Part shown: in pieces, positions 1 to 8,227 of the stretch
Position numbering within the stretch: position 1 is the stretch's first letter
Layout of the letters: each line of letters starts with the position of its first letter
Assembly (NCBI GenBank): GCA_001000065.1
Contig: LCGZ01000003.1
Span: forward strand, 62,001 to 126,000
Source of the DNA: a candidate division TM6 bacterium GW2011_GWF2_43_87
GTDB lineage: Bacteria > Babelota > Babeliae > Babelales > Babelaceae
Length of the DNA: 64,000 nucleotides
Reading direction: 5' to 3'
Program-made: the position numbers and the translations under genes
The notes under the pieces: generated by a model
The model's database searches: none
What the model was told of the DNA's origin: nothing
Seen by the model: only the letters and a program-made list of their open reading frames with translations

Positions 1-174
1 CTCCGAACAGCAGCTGCTTGAGCCTGTGATGGTTCCATTGGAATTGGAACCGCAACAGCCATCGCCCTCTACGCTGCAGCAGGCATTTATAGCGCCAACT
101 GCAAAAAACAGTGTTAGGCATAAAACAAGGGCTGTGGGCCCTTGACCCGTTACTCTTTTTTTTCTTGTAATCAC
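1..174 (-). CDS. Cysteine-rich porin-like protein, N-terminal fragment (cut by window edge)
   Basis: This minus-strand reading frame starts at a GTG (172-174) and stays open for 58 codons to the window edge. It begins with a basic stretch (MITRKKRVTGQG) and a hydrophobic segment (ALVLCLTLFFAVGAINA) typical of a signal peptide. A Cys/Ser/Gly-rich segment follows and ends in SSCCSE, the same motif that opens the mature part of the complete neighbour at 273-2258 (GSCCSEPKTLW). A GAAAG ribosome site lies about 8 bases before the GTG. I infer a tandem paralog of that neighbour, probably exported to the outer membrane. The rest of the gene lies outside the window, so the match rests on the N terminus only. 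Confidence 0.6.
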   Translation of the reverse strand, partial: MITRKKRVTGQGPTALVLCLTLFFAVGAINACCSVEGDGCCGSNSNGTITGSSSCCSE

Positions 175-198
175 AATAATTCTTTCAGGGCTAAATTA

Positions 199-229
199 AT
201 GAGGCCCGGGAGATAATCCCGAGCCTCAT
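199..229. terminator. GC-rich hairpin between the two cysteine-rich genes
   Basis: The arms ATGAGGC+CGGGA (199-210) and TCCCG+GCCTCAT (217-229) pair, with one mismatch, around a GATAA loop. It lies just after the stop of the 273-2258 gene and before the start of the 1-174 gene. A T-rich tract follows on the plus side but not on the minus side, so it may be an attenuating or RNA-stabilising hairpin rather than a strong minus-strand terminator. Confidence 0.5.
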
Positions 230-272
230 GTGCTTGTTTTTGTCTGTCTTTAGGTGAAAGGCTACTAACCTA

Positions 273-2258
273 CTAGAAGGCTACGCCGCCTCCGATCCAG
301 ATACCCCATGCGTTCATAGCATTTTTCTTGGAGTCGCTGGCGAATTCACCTTCAGCACCGGCGTAAACCGATGGCTTCCAGTCACAGTCATCCCAGATGT
401 AGTCGATGTGGCCATATACCTTGTTGGTGATATAGCTTTGCATTGATGCTGAGCACTTGTTGATGTTGTCATCTGTGAGGATAACTGGAGCACGTGTTAG
501 ACCTGTTACTTCACCGGTTGTTACGTTGATAGTAGGTGTGCCAGTTGCTGATTCAGAAAGAACATTGTTGCTTATGTTTGTTGCATCAGTCGCTACTACC
601 GCTGGATTAGTAAGCCCTGGGAAGGTAAGTGGATTAACATAGGCTCTGTCGTTTAGGGCGCCAGTTAATGGGTTTTGTGGAAGAATTAACTGAACGGGGC
701 TATCTACAGCTCCACATTTGTATGCGGTTGCTGCACTCTGAGTTGCAGAGACATTGTAAGGCACAAAGGTTGAAGCAGGGAATGCGTTGAAGAGAGGGGT
801 TGCATTTGCAACATATCCATTTGCATAGACAGGTGCACAACCTTTAAGACCGAGGGTCTTGCTGGCCATGGTGCTGTTGCAAGGTGCGCAGAACTTGCAG
901 ATCTTTTCCTTTGAACGGCCGTAGATTTCATAACCGATACCGGCTGAGAAACCACAGCTGTTGCTGTACACAAACTCGATCAAGCCTTCGCCCTTGGCTG
1001 CAACTTGCACCTTGGCTTTACGTGTAGACCAGTCAATTACTGACCATAGCTTGTCGTTGTAGGAAAGGTCCGTAGAGGACTTAAATTCCTTCATAAGCAT
1101 GTAGCGGCTCATTACGCCGTTGTTGAGATCGAATGCACGAGTTTGCTCACGCTCAAAGAGGTGAGTTACATAACCTTGGAGGTAAGCAGTGATCTTGTAG
1201 TCATCTTCGCAGTTGTAGAGTTCTGCAGCGCCGGAAATACCAGCACCCAATTGCCAGTGATAATCACCAACTATAGGATGGAAGATATTTTTAACGTGTG
1301 CATCACATTTCATGTCGGTGCCTGTTGGAGCAACAACCTTTAGGTAAACGCCGAGATGGTAGTCAGGGCATTCCCAGAAGTTGTAACCTAAATCAAAGTA
1401 AACGCCTGCAAGCTTAGTTGAATCGCAGCAGCCAGAGAACTTGCCATAGGTGCGACCTTGGAAATCACCAAAGGCTTTGCCGTTGAGCGCATCTGAAAGG
1501 CTTGTTTGAGGGTTTACAGCTGTTTTGCTCATGTACCCTGCAGGGAACTGAACGGTGCTGAGTGTACCCGTTGTTGGGCAACCATTTAGACTACCGGTTG
1601 TGGTAGTTGTTGTGGTTGATGTTGTGGTTCCACAGGAGCTTCCACAGCAATCATTGCAGGAGCTACCGCAGCAGTCTTTGTTGCAACCGCAGCATAGGTT
1701 CCACTTGGTATGAATCAAGGGGAAATTAAGCTGCATGTAGAGCCCTTCAAGAAGCTCATCCATGCCTACATAGAGTCTGAAGTCTATGCAGTGGTTTTGC
1801 ACGCGAGGATTGAACTTGATGGTGTAGCTGCTTTGAGCTTGTGAAAGTCCAAAGTTGTCAGCTAGAAGTGCAGTAGATGACACTGCTGGAGATGCACCAG
1901 TTCCGCGTGTTGCGTCTTGGCTACCTACAAAGTTGAGGGTGTTGCTGCCAAAAAGGCTGCTTGCTATGCGGCAGTCTTTGGTGCTGCGCTGATAGCGGTA
2001 TGAAACATCAAAATAGCCATATGTGCAGCATTCTTCGTTGTATTTGTAACCAAAGCGATGCTGGTCTATGACCATGTTATCACCGGCTGAACGAGGGAAC
2101 CATAATGTTTTTGGTTCTGAGCAGCAGCTGCCCGTGCCTGTTGTTGTTGAACCGGAAGATGAACAACAGCATCCCCCTGTTCCACAATCATCTGCTAGCA
2201 CAACGCCAACTGTGGACAGCAGCGTTATGCATAAAAACGACCTAAAAAGGTTCTTCAT
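273..2258 (-). CDS. Secreted cysteine-rich, porin-like outer-membrane protein
   Basis: The product is 661 residues with a clear signal peptide (MKNLFRSFLCITLLSTVGVVLA). The mature part has many Cys pairs (CCC, CC, CCG), two low-complexity Ser/Thr/Gly stretches, and alternating aromatic/polar segments ending in GIWIGGGVAF, a beta-strand-like end with a terminal Phe as in outer-membrane barrels. Segments such as YGYFDVSYRYQR and SAGIGYEIYGR also look like barrel strands. AGGAG lies just ahead of the ATG. I infer a disulfide-rich outer-membrane barrel, comparable in style but not shown to be homologous to cysteine-rich envelope proteins of Chlamydia. No specific family was recognised. A paralog follows immediately downstream. 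Confidence 0.6.
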   Translation of the reverse strand: MKNLFRSFLCITLLSTVGVVLADDCGTGGCCCSSSGSTTTGTGSCCSEPKTLWFPRSAGDNMVIDQHRFGYKYNEECCTYGYFDVSYRYQRSTKDCRIASSLFGSNTLNFVGSQDATRGTGASPAVSSTALLADNFGLSQAQSSYTIKFNPRVQNHCIDFRLYVGMDELLEGLYMQLNFPLIHTKWNLCCGCNKDCCGSSCNDCCGSSCGTTTSTTTTTTTGSLNGCPTTGTLSTVQFPAGYMSKTAVNPQTSLSDALNGKAFGDFQGRTYGKFSGCCDSTKLAGVYFDLGYNFWECPDYHLGVYLKVVAPTGTDMKCDAHVKNIFHPIVGDYHWQLGAGISGAAELYNCEDDYKITAYLQGYVTHLFEREQTRAFDLNNGVMSRYMLMKEFKSSTDLSYNDKLWSVIDWSTRKAKVQVAAKGEGLIEFVYSNSCGFSAGIGYEIYGRSKEKICKFCAPCNSTMASKTLGLKGCAPVYANGYVANATPLFNAFPASTFVPYNVSATQSAATAYKCGAVDSPVQLILPQNPLTGALNDRAYVNPLTFPGLTNPAVVATDATNISNNVLSESATGTPTINVTTGEVTGLTRAPVILTDDNINKCSASMQSYITNKVYGHIDYIWDDCDWKPSVYAGAEGEFASDSKKNAMNAWGIWIGGGVAF

Positions 2259-2428
2259 AAAGTACTCCTGATGAACCTAAAACCAGCTTGGCGTATCTTT
2301 AAACGATCTAAAGAAAGCCAAACTCTAACCGATATGCAATGTTTAAAATTTTAATCCGATGTGCCTGTCAGTCCCCCCTTTCGACTACATTCATTCATGT
2401 CGCGCTGATAAAACTTTCCTGTATGAGG

Positions 2429-2434
2429 TATAAT
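2429..2434 (+). promoter_or_regulatory. Possible -10 box for the uppP-ftsK block
   Basis: A perfect TATAAT lies about 100 bases upstream of uppP. The -35 region at the right distance (CTGATA/TGATAA around 2405-2411) is weak, so this is a candidate only. Confidence 0.35.
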
Positions 2435-2531
2435 CTAGTAAAAACGGGTTCAGAAAGCAACGATATTTAATAATTTTTTGTCGACGTAGAAGGGCTTGTG
2501 AAAAAAGCGCTGGAAAGACGAGGAAATTGAA

Positions 2532-3278
2532 ATGGTTCAGTTATATCTGTGTATGCAAATTTTACTAGAGTCACTTCCTATTAGTAGCTCTGGGCATCTC
2601 CATCTACTCGGATTTGAAGCTCCCTGGTATATCGATTTCTTTGCTCATGGCCCTACGGCTGTGATGCTCCTTATTTATTTTGCAGGGGAATGGAGCCCTT
2701 TATTAGATGCACTTACTAAAAGTAGTCGGACGGTGTGGCGATGGGCAGGTATACTGGGTGCGGCAGAGGGGATTACGGCGCTTTTTTTCCTACTAGCTCG
2801 TGTAATGCCTCAGCGACCACCTCTTGTGGTAGGTTTTTTTTGTACTGCTCTTTTACTACTCTCTTTAAAACGAGTGCCGTTGAACAGCTCGAGTGGTAGG
2901 AGTGTAAAATGGTCAGATGGGCTCTGGCTAGGGATGGCGCAGGGAGTTTCTTTGGTGGTACCTGGGGTATCTCGGCTAGCAGTTACCTATGTGATAGGGC
3001 GGTGGTTGGGTTTTAGTGCTCGTCAGGCCTTTCGTTTTTCGTGTGCGCTGCAGGTCCCTCTCTTTGGCGGAGCGGCATTGCTGGGGTTGGCAGGGGTCAT
3101 AAAAACAGGTCAGCTTGGGGCGATTTTGGGTGGGTGGGGTCTGCCTGCTATGCTGGCAGCCAGCGTTGGAGCTTATCTACTTTTATGGGTAGTAGAAATG
3201 TTAATGGTGCGCGAGACGCTGTGGTACCTTGGGATTTATATGATAGCTCCGATGGTCGCCGCCTTGTTGTGGGGATAG
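2532..3278 (+). CDS. uppP: Undecaprenyl-diphosphatase UppP (BacA)
   Basis: This 248-residue integral membrane enzyme removes a phosphate from undecaprenyl diphosphate, recycling the lipid carrier for peptidoglycan and surface polysaccharide. The family's N-terminal (E/Q)xxxE motif is seen as Q9xxxE13, followed by LPISSSGH (residues 15-22). The second motif PGVSRLAVT with its arginine lies near residue 145, followed by the RFSCALQVPLFGGAAL segment. Several hydrophobic helices fill the rest. It is slightly shorter than the usual 265-275 residues. GAGGA sits 8 bases before the ATG. It precedes ftsK and murF, which fits an envelope-biogenesis block. Confidence 0.9.
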   Translation: MVQLYLCMQILLESLPISSSGHLHLLGFEAPWYIDFFAHGPTAVMLLIYFAGEWSPLLDALTKSSRTVWRWAGILGAAEGITALFFLLARVMPQRPPLVVGFFCTALLLLSLKRVPLNSSSGRSVKWSDGLWLGMAQGVSLVVPGVSRLAVTYVIGRWLGFSARQAFRFSCALQVPLFGGAALLGLAGVIKTGQLGAILGGWGLPAMLAASVGAYLLLWVVEMLMVRETLWYLGIYMIAPMVAALLWG

Positions 3279-3389
3279 GTCAAATTCCCTGTGTATAAGT
3301 CTTGAGTTTCCGTTCTATAACTTTGTAGACTGATCAGAAGTGAAAAAGGTGGATAGTCCCGATGAATGTTAAGGGAAGGGGGCCGTGCC

Positions 3390-5750
3390 ATGGTGCATCG
3401 ATCAATACTGTCAAAGACTCAAGTATGTGGCTTGTTTTTTATAGGAGTGTCCCTGTTTCTTGCCGTTATACTCGCGACGTTTAATCCGCATGATCCCTCT
3501 CCTTTTTTTCAAATTGCCTCGTTAGATCCGGTACCTATGCATAATCGCGGAGGAGCGGTTGGGGCCTATGTGGCCGCATGGTTAATTTTTTTATGTGGAA
3601 GTGCCGTCTTCTGGCTAATACCTTTTTTTCTATGGTTAGGATGGGACGTTTTCTGTTGGAGCCATCCTAAAGGAACTCATCATTCACCAGACTGGTCCCG
3701 TATTTTTGGCTTTTTGGTTCTACTTGTTGCGCAATCGCTTTTTTTCTTTCAGCAGGGCTATGACCCTGTAAGGTTGGGGTCTGCAGGGGGCAAGGTTGGC
3801 GCTGTAGCTACGCGATTGCTTCTCTCCTGGTCAGACACCCTGGTTGCTTATGCAACGGCCATGGTGCTTGCTCTGATTGGTTTTATATTGGTTGCGCGGT
3901 TTGCGTGGGCCTCACACCTGTGCCATGCAGTCTGTTTTTGCGGGCGCCAGGTAGGTGCTGGCCATTTGTTGCGATGGTTGAAGGAGTTGGCATATTGCTA
4001 TGTTTTACCGCCCTTTAGAGCTATGCATAGGGCATGGAATGAGATGAAAAATGCGGTTGTCGGGGTCTTTACTCTAAAGGATTTAGAGAGGATCGCGGGA
4101 GAGAAACGTGTTGAAAATAGTGTTTTTCCCAATAATTCGAGTGAGACAGCCGACGGAGTATTTGATGATCAATTTTGGGAAGAACTTCAAGGGCGGCTTA
4201 AGACAATTCCTATGGCCCTATTTGAGGGCGCCCAAGTTGATGCAGGGGAGTTGGATGGTGGGAATGGAGGGGATGGAGGGGATGGAGGGGATGGAGGTGG
4301 TGATAGTTGCGTCCAATCTTTGCCAGAGGGGGAAGCAACTTCGGTCTTGCCCGGGGCGGAGCCGGAAGTTTTTGCACTGCCGTCTGACAGTCTGCTTGCC
4401 TATCCTCCCAAAGAGGGGGGTGCTGATGAGCGTGCGCGGGATGCGCAGGAGCGGGCGCGGCAGCTTGAGGATAAGCTACGCTTTTTTGGAATTAATGGCC
4501 GCGTGTTGGCTACTATAGTGGGTCCGGTTGTGACACTCTTTGAATATGCCCCTGCGGAAGATGTTAAACTGAGCCGAATCTTGGCGCTTGAGGACGACCT
4601 TTCTTTGGCCCTTAAAGCATTGAGTCTGCGTATTATTGCGCCTATTCCTGGCCGTTCAGTGGTGGGGTTTGAAGTGGCAAATCGGGTGCGCGAGGCGGTG
4701 AATTTTTCAACATTGGTTACCAGCAAGGCGTTTAGAGACAGTTTGGCTGCATTACCCCTTGTTTTGGGGCGTGACACGCAGGGTGGAGATGTGGTAGTTG
4801 ATCTGGCGCAGATGCCCCACTTATTGGTTGCAGGTTCTACAGGGTCAGGAAAATCGGTTGCTTTGCACGCCATGCTCATGAGCCTCTTTTATAAAAGGAC
4901 TCCTCAGGAGGTTCGTTTGGTACTCATTGATCCTAAACGACTTGAATTTGCTATGTATGCCGATATTCCTCATCTTCTGGTGCCGGTCGAGACTAATGTC
5001 CCTCGTGTTCCTGCGCTTTTGCACTGGCTAACGCAGGTTATGGAGGATCGGTACAGCCAGATGGCGCAGGCGGGCGTTAGGAGTATACAGGAATTTAGAC
5101 AGCGTGAAGGAGCGGGAGCAATGCCCTATCTGGTGGTTATGATGGATGAGCTTGCAGATATTATGATGGTAGCTGGCAAAGAAGTTGAACCGGCGCTTGC
5201 ACGGCTTGCACAGATGGCTCGTGCAGCTGGAATTCATTTAATTGTTGCGACGCAACGGCCTTCGGTGGATGTGCTTACCGGACTTATTAAGGTTAATTTT
5301 CCTGCACGTATTGCATTTAAAGTGGCCTCTAAAATTGATGCGCGTACGATTTTGGATGCGCTGGGCGCTGAGCGATTATTAGGGAAAGGCGATCTGCTCT
5401 TTTTAAACCCACGAGGAGCGCTTGAACGTATGCATGGAGCCCTGGTGCGAGATGAAGAAATTGCGGCAGTTGCAGCACATTTACGGGCACAGCAGAAAGT
5501 GGAATATGAGACAATTGCAGAGAATAGAGCTACCGAAAATCAGGGTGGCAGCGATGACCCTTTGATTGCTGAAGTTGTTCTATTTGTACAGTCGGTTGAT
5601 GAGATTTCTATATCTCTTTTGCAACGACGCTTCCGGGTGGGATATAACCGGGCGGCATGTCTGGTTGAGGCTTTGGAAGCTCGCGGAGTAATCTCGCCTG
5701 CGACGGGTGCGAAAATGAGAAAAGTGCAACGAGATGCATCTCCTTCTTGA
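3390..5750 (+). CDS. ftsK: DNA translocase FtsK/SpoIIIE
   Basis: FtsK pumps chromosome DNA through the closing septum and helps dimer resolution. The N terminus has four hydrophobic membrane segments (about residues 10-180). An acidic, low-complexity linker with a Gly-Gly-Asp run (4258-4302) follows. The motor domain has Walker A GSTGSGKS near residue 482, Walker B VVMMDELAD, and the FtsK signature ATQRPSVDVLTGLIK. The end is a gamma winged helix (ISISLLQRRFRVGYNRAA). I chose the ATG at 3390 because AAGGGA and GGGGG lie just upstream; an in-frame ATG at 3366 would add 8 residues. The end overlaps no confirmed start: murF probably begins 80 bases later. Confidence 0.92.
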   Translation: MVHRSILSKTQVCGLFFIGVSLFLAVILATFNPHDPSPFFQIASLDPVPMHNRGGAVGAYVAAWLIFLCGSAVFWLIPFFLWLGWDVFCWSHPKGTHHSPDWSRIFGFLVLLVAQSLFFFQQGYDPVRLGSAGGKVGAVATRLLLSWSDTLVAYATAMVLALIGFILVARFAWASHLCHAVCFCGRQVGAGHLLRWLKELAYCYVLPPFRAMHRAWNEMKNAVVGVFTLKDLERIAGEKRVENSVFPNNSSETADGVFDDQFWEELQGRLKTIPMALFEGAQVDAGELDGGNGGDGGDGGDGGGDSCVQSLPEGEATSVLPGAEPEVFALPSDSLLAYPPKEGGADERARDAQERARQLEDKLRFFGINGRVLATIVGPVVTLFEYAPAEDVKLSRILALEDDLSLALKALSLRIIAPIPGRSVVGFEVANRVREAVNFSTLVTSKAFRDSLAALPLVLGRDTQGGDVVVDLAQMPHLLVAGSTGSGKSVALHAMLMSLFYKRTPQEVRLVLIDPKRLEFAMYADIPHLLVPVETNVPRVPALLHWLTQVMEDRYSQMAQAGVRSIQEFRQREGAGAMPYLVVMMDELADIMMVAGKEVEPALARLAQMARAAGIHLIVATQRPSVDVLTGLIKVNFPARIAFKVASKIDARTILDALGAERLLGKGDLLFLNPRGALERMHGALVRDEEIAAVAAHLRAQQKVEYETIAENRATENQGGSDDPLIAEVVLFVQSVDEISISLLQRRFRVGYNRAACLVEALEARGVISPATGAKMRKVQRDASPS
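4258..4302 (+). repeat. Short G-rich tandem repeat in ftsK linker
   Basis: The 9-base unit GGATGGAGG and variants repeat about four times and encode Gly-Gly-Asp units in the FtsK linker. It is a likely slippage-prone site with no functional claim. Confidence 0.7.
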
Positions 5751-5830
5751 CAAATGTGCTAAATACAGCCAGTTTTATCTTCAACATATTCAAAAGAGAA
5801 GTATGTGCAACTTCATTGGCAGGAATGCGT

Positions 5831-7216
5831 ATGAGGCTAGATCAGAAGTTTTTTTCTTTCGCGGTCCCCGAAGTCGAATGGGCTGGAAAGCATGAGTTAG
5901 TGGTTGAACGATTTGTGATTGATTCACGGTTGGTTCAGCCTGGGACGGCCTTTGTGGCCTTGAAGGGAGCATCTACGGACGGTCATCTATTCGTTGCCGA
6001 CGCTATTGAGCGTGGCGCAACGATGCTGATTATCGATGCTGATAGGCGTGACTGCTTAAACCGAGTACCTGCGTGGTCAACTAAGGTTTCTGTTGCCATG
6101 GTTCCGTCTGCGTCGAAGGCTTTATTTAAGCTTGCGTCTGCGTGGCGGGCTCAGTTTTCGTATCCGGTTGTGGGTATTACGGGGTCTATAGGTAAGACCT
6201 CTACCAAGGAGATGCTTGCTGAGATGATACGTCTTAGTGGCAAAAGTTGTGTAGTTTCTGAACGGAATTATAATACAGATCTTGGGGTTGCTTTGACGCT
6301 GCTTCAGATGAGGCCAGAGCATCATTGCGCCCTTGTTGAAATGGGTATTTCCTTACGAGGTGAAATGGCCCGGTTGGCCGATATGGCTCGCCCTTCAATG
6401 GGGGTTATAACTACCATTGCGCATCAGCACATGGATGGGCTGGGTGCACTTACGGATATTGCGGCTGAAAAGCGTGATATTTTTAAGTATTTTAAACCGG
6501 ACAATATTGGGATTATAAATGGAGACCAGGCGGTATTGGCTTCGGTTTCTTATTCCCATCCGGTCGTCAAGTTTGGGTTTAAAACTACTAATTTAGTGCA
6601 AGCTCGCCGTATTTCTATTGATGGAATGCGGATTACGGGTGTATTAAAATTGTACAATGAGCGCCATGCAATTACGTTGCCTATGCCGCATCGTGGTCGG
6701 TTGCTAAATGCATTAGCGGCTGCAGCGACGGCCTGTTTCCTTGATATACCGCATACTTACATTGTGGCGGGTATCCAGTCGGCAGCGGCTGTGCAAGGTC
6801 GATTCCAGACCGTAGCTCTTTCTTCGGGTAAGGGCTTTGTTATAAATGATGCGTATAATGCCAATCCTGAAAGTATGCGCGAGGCGCTATTTGCATTTGA
6901 TCGTCTTGAAGTGCATGGAGCTAAGATAGCAGTGTTGGGCGATATGTTGGCCTTGGGAGCTAATAGTTCATTCTGGCATCGCCAGTTGGGCCGCTCTCTG
7001 CGCAAAACTCCGTCTATTCAACGTATTATCTTTGTTGGTGAACAGGTCAAGGCGGTGGAAAAAACTCTGCCTCGCGGACTTAGATACCAGATTGTTTCAT
7101 CCTGGCAAGAGGCACATAAGGTACTTGAAGGGACATTGTCGGGCGATGAGGCCATCTTGGTCAAGGCGTCTAATGGCATTGGATTACAACATCTAGTTGA
7201 TCGGTTAGCTCTGTGA
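5831..7216 (+). CDS. murF: UDP-MurNAc-tripeptide-D-Ala-D-Ala ligase MurF
   Basis: MurF adds the D-Ala-D-Ala dipeptide to UDP-MurNAc-tripeptide, the last cytoplasmic step of peptidoglycan precursor synthesis. Visible motifs are the ATP loop GITGSIGKTSTKEM, the SERNYNTDLGVALTLL segment, the EMGISLRGEM segment, the family signature DAYNANPESM and GDMLALG. The first domain (substrate binding) is present. I chose the ATG at 5831 (MRLDQKFF) because AGGA lies 6 bases upstream; the ATG at 5825 is too close to that site. The frame stays open upstream to a TTG at 5747 but has no motif there. The stop overlaps the GTG of rsmH by four bases. Confidence 0.93.
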   Translation: MRLDQKFFSFAVPEVEWAGKHELVVERFVIDSRLVQPGTAFVALKGASTDGHLFVADAIERGATMLIIDADRRDCLNRVPAWSTKVSVAMVPSASKALFKLASAWRAQFSYPVVGITGSIGKTSTKEMLAEMIRLSGKSCVVSERNYNTDLGVALTLLQMRPEHHCALVEMGISLRGEMARLADMARPSMGVITTIAHQHMDGLGALTDIAAEKRDIFKYFKPDNIGIINGDQAVLASVSYSHPVVKFGFKTTNLVQARRISIDGMRITGVLKLYNERHAITLPMPHRGRLLNALAAAATACFLDIPHTYIVAGIQSAAAVQGRFQTVALSSGKGFVINDAYNANPESMREALFAFDRLEVHGAKIAVLGDMLALGANSSFWHRQLGRSLRKTPSIQRIIFVGEQVKAVEKTLPRGLRYQIVSSWQEAHKVLEGTLSGDEAILVKASNGIGLQHLVDRLAL

Positions 7217-8127
7217 CTTTAGAATCTACAACGTCTAGTACAACTTATCATAAAAGTGTTTTGGTGCGCGAGGTAATTCACTACCTCGCGCCCAAGCCTT
7301 CGGGCGTCTATGTGGATGCCACGTTTGGCGGAGGGGGGCACACACGCGCTATTTTGGAACATGAGCCTACGTGTCGTGTTATTGCGTGTGATTGGGATCG
7401 TAATGCAATTGATACCAACATTCCTCCGTTAAAAGAGGAATTTGGGGATCGGATTGATTTTGTTTGGGGTAATTTTGCCCAGCTTCCGCACCTTCTTAAA
7501 AAAGCGGGTTATGGGAAGGTAGATGGAATTCTTGCTGATTTTGGGACCTCCCAGTTTCAGATTACTAATGTGCCCGGTTTTTCTTTTAAACAGAATTTAC
7601 CGCTTGATATGCGTATGTCGACGTCACATTTTGTCATTACAGCGGCCGATATTGTTAATCGGGCGTCTGAGGCGGAGCTTGCGGATATTTTTTGGAAATA
7701 TGGCGAAGAGCGTAATTCCAGAAAGATTGCGCGGCTTATAGTGGAGGCACGTAAACGGCGGCCATTCAAAACGACGCATGATCTTGTTAATGTTATAACC
7801 TCTATTACGCCGGTTATACGGGGGAAGATTCATCCTGCAACGCGCGTGTTTCAGGCTTTGCGCATTCAGGTGAATAATGAACTTGAGAATATTGAGACAT
7901 TTCTAAAGCATCTTGAGCAGCTTTTGCTTCCAGGAGGCCGTGCGGTCTGTATTAGTTTTCATTCGCTTGAAGATCGGCTTGTTAAGCAGTTTATTCGTGG
8001 CCATAAAGAACTATTTATTGAACTGACGCCTAAGGTGGTGATTGCAGATGAGGCGGAGCGATTTACAAATCCTTCGTCACGATCGGCCAAGCTGCGTGCT
8101 GCGGAGATAGTTTCGGAATTAGGCTGA
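7213..8127 (+). CDS. rsmH: 16S rRNA (cytosine-1402-N4)-methyltransferase RsmH
   Basis: RsmH (MraW) methylates C1402 in the 16S rRNA decoding site using SAM. The 304-residue length is normal. Family motifs visible are YHKSVLVREV at the N terminus, the SAM loop DATFGGGGHTRAIL, a variant LADFGTSQFQI (usual form DLGVSSxQ), LPLDMRMS, and SFHSLEDRLVKQF. The GTG start overlaps the TGA of murF (GTGA), so the two are translationally coupled. In most bacteria rsmH is the second gene of the division/cell-wall cluster; here it follows murF directly, a rearranged remnant of that cluster. Confidence 0.94.
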   Translation: MTLESTTSSTTYHKSVLVREVIHYLAPKPSGVYVDATFGGGGHTRAILEHEPTCRVIACDWDRNAIDTNIPPLKEEFGDRIDFVWGNFAQLPHLLKKAGYGKVDGILADFGTSQFQITNVPGFSFKQNLPLDMRMSTSHFVITAADIVNRASEAELADIFWKYGEERNSRKIARLIVEARKRRPFKTTHDLVNVITSITPVIRGKIHPATRVFQALRIQVNNELENIETFLKHLEQLLLPGGRAVCISFHSLEDRLVKQFIRGHKELFIELTPKVVIADEAERFTNPSSRSAKLRAAEIVSELG

Positions 8128-8227
8128 CCGCATCTTTTTTGAATCTTATGACAATTCCTCGTACTATTTGCTAGGCTTGCTACAGGTCTAGTGAATTTAC
8201 TGTTTTTACATAATGAGGGAGTATGTG

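Noticed and set aside
5747-5775. TTGACA at 5747 as murF promoter or TTG as murF start
   Set aside because: No acceptable -10 follows 16-18 bases later, and codons before 5831 show no MurF similarity; a better ribosome site precedes 5831.
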